DNA of 64,000 bases from Phaeodactylum tricornutum CCAP 1055/1 (Eukaryota; Bacillariophyta; Bacillariophyceae; Surirellales; Neidiaceae), in contig NC_011677.1 of assembly GCF_000150955.2 (NCBI RefSeq), forward strand, positions 496,001-560,000. Reading direction: 5' to 3'. Shown here in pieces: positions 17,249 to 26,776 of the stretch. The notes beneath the pieces are model-generated. The model had not been told where the DNA came from and did no database searches. It saw only the letters and a list, made by a program, of their open reading frames with translations. A program made the position numbers and the translations under genes. The first letter of the stretch is position 1, and the number at the start of each line of letters is the position of its first letter.

Positions 17249-20200
17249 TTATAGGACCCCTTCGCTTCCAATGAGCGGCAACGTTAAACTTGTCAGTTTG
17301 CCCGCGCTGTCACAACTTAGGCCACCCCAGTTGCAGTGGTCTATATCAATATCTCTCCAGTTTTCTCGTAGGGATTCTGGCCACAGATTGCCTTGCATTG
17401 TTTCATACAGAATGACAAGGAAATCTTGCTCTGTGAGGGAAAAACACGAATTGCTCCCGAGATAACACGTTAGCTCACCCGGTGGACATTCAGTGCATCC
17501 CTCAGCATCTGAAGCAAACCCGAGAGTCGAATAGCTTCCTAAAGCGCAAAGGATAGCATCGCACCCGTATTTTGACGTACTTCCATTGTTGATGTTGGGA
17601 TTGGAGCAAAGCCCCCGGGGTAATGGGTCGTACAAAAAATTTTGGCCAAGGTGCAAGTCTCGAATTGATCTATTGGAGCCAAAAGTAGAAGGCACCGTGC
17701 CGTGAAAAAGGTTTTCGCTTCTGTCGCAGCGCAAGTCAGTATGTGAGAAACGAAGACTCATCAGCAGCTGATATAGCCACAACTTACAGGTCTAGCCAAA
17801 TAAGGTACGGAAGCAGCCCCATACTCATCGGTATGGTCCCAGTCAGCTGGTTGTCCTTCGCATGAAATATCTGCAGATTACCGGGAAATGATTCCGGCAG
17901 AGGTCCGGACAGAAGATTGTTGAACAAATCTGAAGAAAATTACATTGACTGTTTGTCAGAACAACATCAGAATAAATTGAAAATCAAGAGAAAGAAATCA
18001 ATTTACCAATACGCAGAAGGGAGGCAGATTCGGAAACCTCTTTAGGAATCGTTCCGCTAAAGTTGTTGCTGGACAACTCAAGGTTTGTCATTTTCATGAG
18101 ACTACCCAATTCGGTAGGAAGCGTTCCACTAAAAGAATTCTGAGATACCATAAATTCAATCAGGCTATTCATCCCTAAGTCGTTCGGCAGTGTACCTGAA
18201 AAATCGTTGTTTGTTAAATGCAAATATTGAAGCGAGGGCAAATTGTAAATCTGGAAAGGAACAGTTCCGGTGAATCGCCCGTGTGATAGCTGAAAGCAGC
18301 AAGCGTAAGTATAAGCAGTTCACAATCCTGAACATTATGCCATGCCCTATTGCTCACCATCAGCACAGAAAGTTTTGTTAGCAAGCCAATTTCGGACGGA
18401 AGCGTCCCAGACATAACCGGTGAGCTAGACAAGTCCAAATGTTTCAGATTGGATAACATCCCTATCTCAGTTGGTATTGTCCCCCTGAGGAATTGGCGGC
18501 GGCTGATGTGTAGCTCTTCCAACGAGGAAAGTTGCCCGATTTCTCTTGGAATACCGTTGCAGAATTGAATGGGACCAGGATTCCTGTCGCCATCTGAGCA
18601 CATGTTTGCGTGAGTTAAGTCGATGACTGTGACCTCACCAGTTCGGCAGGTAATGCCTTTAAGGGCACATTCATGAAAAGTTATATCACCCCAGGGTTGA
18701 AACTCTGCGCCCCAGAAACGCCCAAGCGTGTCAATGTAAATCATCCTCAGAATTTCCCTATCGGACAAGACGCCATCGCCATCTAAATCACCGTGGACAA
18801 TCTCCAAACCTCGACAGGAGGTGCGGCCGAGGATCTGACGGAGAGCAGGATCTGCGGTAGCTTCAGGGCATTCTCGGCATGCGGAATGTAGAGTGGCATG
18901 ACCATGATTGTTGAAGGTGCCTGGTCGACACAAAACTGCATCACAACCAAATTCACCATAGAGCATATTCATAGAGATTGCACCTTCACCACAGAAAAGA
19001 CCAGGAATGGTACCAGTAAGTCTAAGTTACAGTAACCCTTTGTGAGATGCTAAAATGTAAAGGGATCCGTTCCCGAAATCACTTGTAAACTTACAAGTTG
19101 TTGGTAAAGTTGAGGCGCAAATTCATGTTCATTTCTAACATCTCGTCAGGAAGAGATCCGCTGATCATGTTGGCCATGACGTCGATTGTGCGCAACCTTA
19201 TCATCTGTCCAATTTCAGTAGCAATTGTTCCCGAAAGACGATTGTAGCTCAAGTCCAACCTTTCATAGAGTTAGTCAAAGTGTCAATGACGCTCAAAACC
19301 TTGTTCTTCCTGTATTGCTTACCATTGCAGCGACGCTTTGAGTCCAACAAAAAGGTCACGCGGAATCGAGCCTGTTAGACGATTGTTATCTAGACGGAGT
19401 ACACTAAGATTTGTCAGTTCGTGCCAGCCAACCTCTTTGGCCGAGGTTGGCAGAGTTCCCGTGAATTGATTGTTGGAAGCAAGGAATGTTTGGAGTTCAG
19501 ACAGGTCCCAAATCTCAGATGGTAGAGCTCCCGTGAAACGGTTGTCACCCAAATTCAAGTCCTGCAGACTTTTCAGTTGGTTAATGTTGAAAGGAAGGGG
19601 TCCACAAAGAAGCATGGATCCCAGATCTAGTAAACGAAGGCTGGATAAGTTCGCAACGCGGCTTGGCAACTCTCCAGATATCCAGTTGTCGGCGGCAACC
19701 AAGTATTTCAAATTTTTCAATTCGAATAGTGCATCCGGTATCGTCCCCGTTAGCACGTTATTGCTCACATCAAAATGCCGCAGGTTTGACCAGGCCACTA
19801 AGTTAGGCGGAATTTGGCCTATGAGATGATTGTCGGCGATGTGGATTCCTTCCAATCGAGTGGAGTGCGTCCCTAAAGTTTCCGGTATCGAGCCACTGAG
19901 GTCATTATGACTTAGATCAATCAATCGCAGTCTTGGGATGTAGGAATAGTTGTCAGGGATACTGCCATGGAGTTCGTTGTACTGAAGCTCCAAGCGAGTC
20001 AGGAATTCCAACATCCCTAGCTCCGTTGGCAAAGTTCCTTGCAACTCTTCGTGGACCAGCACAATTTTGGTGATTGCGTCTGCCGGCACTGTCACACCCC
20101 CTTTCTCCATTTCTATTAAATCGCTTTTATCAGGACCACAGGTGATACCTCTCCACATGCAAAGGTTGTAGTTTTCGTCGAGCCAATGTCCCTCTGTCTG

Positions 20201-20515
20201 CATCTCTTCCGTTCCTTCAACCGCATCATACAGTTTTTTTAAAACGATCCATTCTCGTACGCCACGGTCTGACGGGTGTAAATGATGCTCTTCCACCAGA
20301 TGTTCGGTTCGTTCTTTCCTCACTTTTCGAGTTGCTGTCGCTAGATCGACAACAATAGTCCTGACTTTGGAGGTCGGACCTTGCGAGTCCTTAGAGGCTC
20401 CGAGGTCAACATATCGCGAAAGTCTGGTTGCTGCCGCGATTGTCGGCAAAATGACTACCAACGTAGAAAAATGAAGCCAATACCACCAGCGGATGATTCC
20501 CTGCCGCCGACTCAT
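17249..20515 (-). CDS. secreted/surface leucine-rich-repeat protein with EF-hand-like loop
   Basis: Six-exon model: 20515-19323, 19259-19095, 19021-18358, 18289-18007, 17929-17788 and 17720-17249, totalling 972 residues with every junction in frame. A signal peptide or anchor (about 10-30, WYWLHFSTLVVILPTIAAA) is followed by a charged region and a plant-type LRR N-cap (WLDENYNLCMWRGITC). Many 24-residue plant-type LRRs follow (LxxLxLxxNxLxGxIPxxL). After the first LRR block come Cys-rich inserts (GEFGCDAVLCRPGTFNNHG) and an EF-hand-like loop DLDGDGVLSDRE, then a second N-cap-like GITC element and a second LRR block. The last exon repeats the Cys-rich/EF-like arrangement. No clear transmembrane segment lies after the LRRs and no kinase domain exists, so it is likely an extracellular binding or adhesion protein. 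The ligand is unknown. Confidence 0.85.
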
Positions 20516-20876
20516 TGTAACCTTTTCACAACTAATTGGATTGCTATCTTCCGGGACGCAAACATATACTAATGTAAACGACCAATACCATCAACACCCT
20601 TGCTTTTCCGATGTCTTGTGATACTTTGTCACACCGATTGAAGGGGCGACTGACTTTTTCAGCCTCCAGCAGTGACATTTTCCAATATATACAAAGTAGT
20701 CGATGCTATAGTTTCTGACGAATAGAAATCCCCAAAAATCTAGTACGACGCTGGAAACTCATAAATAGCCTTTCTCACGTTCCTGCGGGAAAAGCGTTCT
20801 CGTCGCCTCCCATTCTCCTCGATTGTCGCCTAACAAACAGGATAGGCATCGGCCATGGCCATACACCACCGTGGGG
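20516..20876. promoter_or_regulatory. divergent promoter, LRR gene / pseudouridine synthase
   Basis: 361 bp between oppositely oriented start codons. The frame of the synthase is open upstream of 20877 to 20823 but only with TTG. A TATA-like run (atatatacaa) lies near 20684. Confidence 0.4.
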
Positions 20877-22220
20877 ATGGGTTCGTGGGAGGGCAATTTG
20901 CAAAATGCGTACCCGAGTGCAGATTCGCGTGTTAGCTCGTGGACATCGAGTGTTTGTCGGTTCGATCCCACGGCGTCCAGCATTTCGAGCTTTGGGACCG
21001 AGTCCGTCACGGTACCGGCATCGGGCTGGTACGCCTTCTGCTTCGACACGGCCGACCACAGTTTCGGAGACACCCAAAAATTCGGCCTCTTTCTTCGTTT
21101 GGAAAGAGAAGACACAACGAGGCAGGAAATTAGAGTCGGTCTTCCCATTGTCGAAAAGGGCAAGCCTCTGCTTTCCATGAATTTTGGGAGGGTTTTCTTC
21201 TTTCCGAAACGATGCCGTGTCTGTGTGGATACATCATCAACAATTGGAGGAAAGGATCGGAATACGGAGAGATGTACCTGGAAGCTGATACTACACCGCT
21301 TTCTGCCTAGAAACGAACCAGAGCCCCAATTCACGAAAGAGACTGTCACGGCATCAAATCTGAAGAAACGGTTCGTTTGCGCCACCTGTGTCCGTGGTTT
21401 TCCGACGCTCGAAGCTATAGACCATCATAGCAAGAGGGCTCATCCCGAGTTGGGGCCCCCACCTCCCGCCATTTGGAGCCGCCCGCTCCCAGTTATTTAC
21501 AGCGATCTATATTTAGCAATCATCGACAAGCCACAAGGTATGGCCGTCCAGGGCGGGGAAAATCAGACCTTGGGACGATCCGATCTGTTGCTGCCGTTGG
21601 CACTCAAACCTGGCACCAAGGTGCCGTGGCCCACTCAAAATAGTATACTAGACAGTGCTTTGACGAAACCCCGCGTATGCCATCGGCTGGACGCCGGAAC
21701 AGGGGGTATACTTGTACTGGCGAAAACTCGTGTTGCCGAAGTGAAACTGAAGCAATGCTTTGCGGACCGCGCTTGTCGAAAGCGATACCGTGCGCTCCTG
21801 TACGGAAAGCTGCCAAAACAAGAAGGAACCATTGAAGCATCTTTATCAGGAAAACCAGCGGAGACGCACTACAGCGTACTCAGGTACGTTCGATCCTTGG
21901 ATTTCGGGTGGTTGACCTTGATTGACCTGCGCCCGGTGACTGGACGGAAGCATCAGCTTCGCCGACACATGCAAGGCATGGGGCATGCGATTTATGGTGA
22001 TCAACGCTACGGTCCCAAGCTGGAGCCGCGTCCGAACGAAGGAAGCGAGGACCCCCACAGTCGCCTTTGTCTGTGGGCAATGGAGATTGCGCTGCCGCAT
22101 CCATCGACCGGTGAATACAAGACGTTTACTCTGCCGAGCCATCCAACATGGCTCGCGCTCGTGATCCGGTACGAAGAGGAACGCTGGGAACGGTCGCAGC
22201 AATTTCACAGTCAAAGCTAA
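20877..22220 (+). CDS. RluA-type pseudouridine synthase with C2H2 zinc finger
   Basis: 447 residues from the first ATG of the frame. Residues about 166-190 form a C2H2 finger (FVCATCVRGFPTLEAIDHH...H). The C-terminal half is an RluA-family synthase: YLAIIDKPQGMAVQGG, then the catalytic motif HRLDAGTGGILVLAKT with Asp272 as nucleophile, then KRYRALLYG and LRPVTGRKHQLRRHM. It isomerises uridine to pseudouridine in rRNA, tRNA or mRNA; the target cannot be read from sequence. The N-terminal 160 residues look like a folded extra domain (strand-rich, Cys and Trp conserved) that I do not recognise. No obvious plastid or mitochondrial presequence. Convergent with COX5B, 59 bp away. Confidence 0.85.
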   Translation: MGSWEGNLQNAYPSADSRVSSWTSSVCRFDPTASSISSFGTESVTVPASGWYAFCFDTADHSFGDTQKFGLFLRLEREDTTRQEIRVGLPIVEKGKPLLSMNFGRVFFFPKRCRVCVDTSSTIGGKDRNTERCTWKLILHRFLPRNEPEPQFTKETVTASNLKKRFVCATCVRGFPTLEAIDHHSKRAHPELGPPPPAIWSRPLPVIYSDLYLAIIDKPQGMAVQGGENQTLGRSDLLLPLALKPGTKVPWPTQNSILDSALTKPRVCHRLDAGTGGILVLAKTRVAEVKLKQCFADRACRKRYRALLYGKLPKQEGTIEASLSGKPAETHYSVLRYVRSLDFGWLTLIDLRPVTGRKHQLRRHMQGMGHAIYGDQRYGPKLEPRPNEGSEDPHSRLCLWAMEIALPHPSTGEYKTFTLPSHPTWLALVIRYEEERWERSQQFHSQS

Positions 22221-22279
22221 CGTAAGGTTTTACAGTAAGTCGTTGTTTTGTTACTCTCAATAACTACACTACTACCAAT

Positions 22280-23147
22280 TTAGTGGGCTCCAGCAAACGC
22301 TTCTTCGTCGGGAATGTGAAGCATCTTAAAAAAGAGACCCAGATCCTTGATGTAATACGAATTGTCGTCGTTGTGGATGGTAAACCAAAAAACTTCGTGG
22401 GATTCCGGGTCGACAAAACCAACCTGCCGGGTAGCACGTCGGGAAGGGACCAAGATAGGAGAGGCAAAAGTCCCGGTGCCTTCCGGAGGAACCAGACCCA
22501 AATCATTGTATCCCTCTGTGTTCGCAGCTTCCAGTTCGTCGAGCTCTTCAATGTTATCGATACCAAGTTTGTCGAGATCCTTCTTGATATCGTCCGGAAT
22601 AAAGTCGGGGATGTTTCCTTTGTGAATTTTGCGGTCGCGATCGGTGGCAATCAGATTATCCGTCTCAGCGACGCCAAAAATCTTGCTCAAACCGAACGGC
22701 AATTCTTTCTTGCCACCGTCGGAGGAGAAGGTGCGACTGGCCAGCGAGACCGTGCGTCGATTGGCACCCTTGGTCGCACTGTCGAGACAAGTCAAGGCAA
22801 CACGAAGAACGCGTGAGTCTACACGCCTGTCTTGTATAAGAAAGACGCACCAAAGCTTCGCAGCTACATGAATGCTGAAGCATTCAATAAGGTACTGGCC
22901 GTTTCTGCCTCGAAACAAGTGCTTATATTCTGTTTGGTGTCTTTTCCACCACCGTGGTGACCAGATACATACGAATTGGCCGTACAAAATCTACCGGAAC
23001 GAATACGAACTGGGGAGGACTGTCAGACGGTAACGTTCTAGATCATCTCATAGTCTTATGTTCAACTTGATTCTCTGCGTCGCTGCCTAAAACATAAACG
23101 GTACAGCGATAGAAACAAACATACCTTCGAACGGTTGCCGCAAACAT
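22280..23147 (-). CDS. COX5B: cytochrome c oxidase subunit Vb-like, lacking zinc ligands
   Basis: Two exons: 23147-23125 (MFAATVRR, phase 2, GTATGT donor) and 22826-22280, giving 189 residues. The N-terminus is a classic basic mitochondrial presequence (ATVRRRVDSRVLRVAL). A region GNIPDFIPDDIKKDLDKLGI and the C-terminal PEGTGTFASPILVPS...RQVGFVDPESHEVFWFTIH match the core of COX subunit Vb (yeast Cox4), a nuclear-encoded subunit of complex IV in the inner mitochondrial membrane. In animals and fungi this fold holds Zn with four Cys. Here the corresponding C-terminal stretch has none (DDNSYYIKDLGLFFKML), so zinc binding appears lost. An unspliced alternative start at 22987 has no presequence character. 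Confidence 0.68.
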
Positions 23148-23616
23148 AGTAAAACGCTCAAAATCGCGGGTATGCGAAGACCGCTGGATCTGCTTTTTCG
23201 TTGACCCCCTACGCTGCTGCGGGCTGTGGGCGGGGTCCAGTCGGGGCTTGGCCGTCTCGCTTTACCGGGTGCTTCGTCGGTTACACTTGCTGTACACTAG
23301 ACAGAGCCGTGCCATGCCGATCCCAACGTCGTGTCTGAAAACGTGACGTATGTCTATGTCCTATGTCTCGATGTCACTGAATGCATGGGAAGAATTTTCT
23401 CTGACCTCCAAGCGACGCCGGACAGACAGATCACAAGATGACACAAATATTTCATCCGGAAACTGGAAACGACGAACCATTTCACAATGGAAAATCGCCC
23501 TCTAACTATAAGGCAAAGTCGTGTACTGCACAAGGAAAGCCAGAGTGACTTCAGAGAGAGAGAGAGAAAGATAGAGAGAGCCTCCAACATTGGAGACTGT
23601 GACGATTTAGTGTAGC
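23148..23616. promoter_or_regulatory. divergent promoter, COX5B / proteasome beta-3
   Basis: 469 bp between start codons of two housekeeping genes. It includes a purine microsatellite (AG-rich run, about 23553-23581) and GACTGTGAC at 23595-23603, just upstream of the beta-3 ATG. Confidence 0.45.
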
Positions 23617-24435
23617 ATGGACACGAAACGGCAGAGAGCGCGTTCACGGAGCCGTTGCGATGTTAGCTGTTTTCGGCGTTGGGTCACATTGTCCCTGTTA
23701 CTTGGCACAACACTACCGCTCGTAGATTCACAGCAGCAAGATCCTTTAACCATGAATGGAGGTTCCTTATTGGCCATGGCTGGGAAAGATTGCGTAGCCT
23801 TGGCTGTTGACCGACGATTCGGTAGTGGACCTGCCCTAGTGAATGTCGGGCCACGGTCCGTTCTGGCTCCGTCATCCCTATTACTGGTCGGCTTTACTGG
23901 AATGGAAGGCGACGTACAGTCGTTGAAACAAGAGCTTGCCGCGCAAGTTGCCCGAAAGTATCAGAGAGGTATGGGAATCTCGGGAACAGAAAACCAAAGA
24001 TTCATTTCTCCCCGGTCCATGACATCACTGACTAGTCACGTACTCTACAATCGAAAACGGGCGCCGTATTTTGTTGAACCACTCGTGATTGGCCTCGAAC
24101 CTTGCGTTTCTGAAAAGAAAATGTCACCCATCAGCTCGGATGCAACAGTAAACTCCACAACGGCATACCGACCATATCTGTGTTCGCTCGACATGATAGG
24201 TGCGACCTCTTTATCGAATGAGTTTGTTTGTGCAGGCGCAGCAATCAAGTCCATCTACGGAACCGCCGAAGCCGCCTACCAACCAAATCTGTCAGGAGAT
24301 GAACTCGTGGAAGCATGCGGAAAAGCATTTTTAAGTGCTCTGGAACGAGATTGTTTAAGTGGTTATGGCGCCGTTGTATACCTCATCACTTCCGATGGAA
24401 TTGTTGCCTACGAACTCGAAGGCCGTAACGATTAA
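23617..24435 (+). CDS. PSMB3: 20S proteasome subunit beta type-3
   Basis: 272 residues in the full frame. From Met46 (ATG at 23752) on, the protein matches beta-3/Pup3: MNGGSLLAMAGKDCVALAVDRRFGSG, TGMEGDVQSLKQEL, VEPLVIGLEP and a C-terminal LSGYGAVVYLITSDGI. It is a non-catalytic subunit of the 20S core (no N-terminal Thr). A 45-residue N-terminal extension with basic residues and a hydrophobic stretch (WVTLSLLLGTTLPLV) precedes the normal start. It could be a real signal sequence, or an upstream ATG that is not used. A 20-residue insertion (VSEKKMSPISSDATVNSTTAY) sits after the GLEP strand. Convergent with the thioredoxin gene. Confidence 0.88.
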   Translation: MDTKRQRARSRSRCDVSCFRRWVTLSLLLGTTLPLVDSQQQDPLTMNGGSLLAMAGKDCVALAVDRRFGSGPALVNVGPRSVLAPSSLLLVGFTGMEGDVQSLKQELAAQVARKYQRGMGISGTENQRFISPRSMTSLTSHVLYNRKRAPYFVEPLVIGLEPCVSEKKMSPISSDATVNSTTAYRPYLCSLDMIGATSLSNEFVCAGAAIKSIYGTAEAAYQPNLSGDELVEACGKAFLSALERDCLSGYGAVVYLITSDGIVAYELEGRND

Positions 24436-24521
24436 ATTTTAAATTTGCATTAAAGAAAGAAGCTATTTATTCCCATGAAACATTTGCGTGTTTGGTAGAC
24501 TCGTAGAAGCCAACTGGAAAT

Positions 24522-25151
24522 TTACTTGAGCTTCGCCACGAGTGCGGCAAGTTTGTTTTGGTCTGCCCCCATCATTTCCTCGATTTTTTCTCCATTTCGA
24601 AAGAATTGGAACGTGGGCATGGCGCGGACACCGCAGTGGGCGGCGACGTCGTCGGCTTCGTCAACATCGACTTTCACGAATTCAATATCCGGATTCTCTT
24701 CCGCTAGCTTTTCGAAAATGGGTCCAATGTACTTGCAAGGTCCTAAAATAACAAAATGGAGATTTCAGTGAGCTTGCGTTACTTTCTTTGGTAACTCACG
24801 ACATCAATGTTGAAAAGCCCGTGTCTATGAGATATCCGGTTTCCCGCATGCGTGACCGTTAGGTGCGAGTCAGCTCCGAAAAGATTCTCCGATATTTTCG
24901 CAACAAATATCTTACCACACCTTTAGAATTTAGAAACAATGGAATTGTCAGAGACCTTTCTTTCATAAAAGGAAGATGAAAGACATATTTTGACCGCATT
25001 GAGGATTTGCGCGGCGGTGAAATCTGTCAAAGCCTCTCGCCAATAATCAGAAAACCTACCATGTAGCCGTAAAGTCGACCACAACAAGCTTTGTCTTGGA
25101 GGTCTCCAACATAGTGTTGAAGTCGTCCATCGATTCCAGATGTTTCACCAT
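24522..25151 (-). CDS. TRX: thioredoxin (h-type), active site split by a 5-nt microexon
   Basis: Three exons: 25151-25060 (92 nt), a microexon 24920-24916 (GTGTG, 5 nt) and 24742-24522, giving 105 residues, the standard thioredoxin length. The junctions rebuild codons TGG-TGT-GGA, so the active site reads W31-C32-G33-P34-C35. Without the microexon the WCGPC motif cannot be formed. Other family marks are VVVDFTATW, the KVDVDE strand, the cis-Pro loop RAMPTFQFF and NGEKIEEMMGA. It reduces disulfides in the cytosol; no targeting peptide is visible. The frame runs upstream to 25346 without another ATG, so MVKHLES is the start. The introns are 139 and 173 nt. Confidence 0.9.
24916..24920 (-). other. 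5-nt microexon of thioredoxin
   Basis: GTGTG on the minus strand, flanked by ...TTCTAAAG upstream and GTAAGA downstream. It supplies the last base of Trp31, the Cys32 codon and the first base of Gly33. Length, phase and the universally conserved WCGPC product support it; transcript data were not available. Confidence 0.85.
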
Positions 25152-25733
25152 GATGATAAGTGGGTAATAATCGTGTTTTATCGTATTGTTCAACAACGGT
25201 GGAGATTTTGCTTTTGTGACCGTAGTGTGAATGGTCGAACTGCTGCGATCCCCGCCCGAGTTTTCTACGCGAGAAAGAGCCTTTTTTGGAGATAAAACTA
25301 CCTGGGCTGGAATTCTCGGTTGATCGCAATCAGCCGCAAAACCCAAGGAATCGAAAGGGTTCGATGACGAGACCTGTAGTCTAGCTATTCATGTCAAGCG
25401 AATCCTGTCGTATGACAAGACCATACCGAATTTTTCTATAAATATAGAAAGATTCGTTTTGGAATCACTGACGGATTGGAGTGAAAAGTATAATCGACTT
25501 TTTCAAGATATGTCGTCGCCGACAGTCTGTCAAACGAAAACAACGATGTAATGGTTTTGGTATGCTTCTCTCAATGCAAAGGCATTCCACAACTTTCCGG
25601 TTGATGGAACTGAGACTAAAGATTATAGTAAACCGCTTTCATTTGGTTTTCTATCAAGTGGTCGAATCTGACTCGGTTACCTCTTCCAACTAGACAAAGA
25701 GAAGCACCAAAAAGAGACAATCTGGGCCTTGAC
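25152..25733. promoter_or_regulatory. divergent promoter, thioredoxin / hemoglobin
   Basis: 582 bp between opposite start codons. The first part is open in the thioredoxin frame without ATG (likely 5' UTR). It is A/T-rich around 25430-25450 (tctataaatatag). No other gene was seen. Confidence 0.4.
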
Positions 25734-26762
25734 ATGAGCAAGCTACAGCTGCAGCAGGCAACCCAAGAACGATGTGGAGTATCCTATGACGAGTCGTTGG
25801 AGGCCCAACGTCTCGTGCCATCAATCTTTGAGCGCATTGGGGGAGAAAAAGGATTTCGAGGATTGTCAGAAATGTTTTACAATTTCGTTTTTGATGATCG
25901 AGAGGCAACTTGGTTTCTAAATATTTTTTCAAGCAGCACACGCGCGGAAGCCATTGAAAACCAGTACTTATTTTTTGTCCAAACATTCGGTGGTCCTGAT
26001 TTGTACAAACAAAAGAAAGGCAAATACACTCGTCTCGTTGGCCGACACGCAAACTACAATATTGGGCCGCAAGCTGCTGATCGGTGGGTATATCATATGA
26101 AACGGGCATTGGACCAGAATGAGCACCTATCAAGTGATGCCGAGACCAGAGAAAAGCTTCACAACTACTTTCTTTACATGGCGCATTATATTGTTATTGC
26201 AGGCGAGTATATGCGACCCGATCAAGTAAGTATGCCGATGCTGTCATTGCTACATCTACTTTCCACATAAATTCACATCTTATTCCGCTTTTCTCTTTGC
26301 AAGCTGAGTGGTGGCACAAAGGTTGATACTGGCAGGGTGTGGTAGCTCTATACTAGCCCCATTGATCGAATTATTTTCGTGACTTTACGGCGAATACGAA
26401 AAACCAACTCGTGCCGGGTCAAAAATCTCAATAACCGCTAGGGAAGAAATGTCAACAGATAATGACGAGAACTTCTCAGTCAGCGTATGCTAAAAGGATA
26501 TATTGCCAACCTTACCAGATAGCTAGAGATATCCTTGAAGACGTTGCTTTTGTATAGTATTGTGTAGGAGACCTACTATGATTTGTTTTACTATTAACTT
26601 GTCTAACGGACTGTGAGTTTTTCTCTAGGTTTTCTGAACAGATCAATATCTCGCGTAATTTTCGTGCGGAAGTTCTTCGAACCCGAAGAAGAAACAGCAC
26701 AGCCGCTTCCCAATCCTGACTGGTTGCCTAGCTGGAGACCCATTCATTTCACGGCCTACTGA
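25734..26762 (+). CDS. truncated (2/2) hemoglobin
   Basis: Two-exon model: 25734-26225 and 26673-26762, joined in phase 0, giving 193 residues. Exon 1 encodes a 2/2 globin of the plant/bacterial group-II look: FERIGGEKGF at the start, FYNFVF with the B10 Tyr, then LVGRHANYNIGPQAADRWVYHMKRAL containing the proximal His (GRH) and the G8 Trp. The F-H helices finish with YFLYMAHYIV. Exon 2 encodes a proline-rich tail (EEETAQPLPNPDWLPSWRP). The heme protein likely handles NO or O2, or senses redox; its role is unknown. Read-through of the donor (GTAAGT at 26226) would end at 26270 with an unrelated 14-residue tail. The intron (447 nt) is long for this genome, so exon 2 is less certain than exon 1. 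The stop is 14 nt before the next gene's ATG. Confidence 0.8.
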
Positions 26763-26776
26763 GGATTGTACGCGAT

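Noticed and set aside
20759-21385. 208-codon minus frame over the pseudouridine synthase
   Set aside because: Fully antisense to a better-supported gene and without recognisable motifs.
23553-23581. AG-rich run as a regulatory element
   Set aside because: Plain purine microsatellite; no evidence beyond its position in a promoter.
25151-25346. N-terminal extension of thioredoxin (65 residues)
   Set aside because: The frame is open but has no ATG before 25151, and the remaining protein has the exact standard length.
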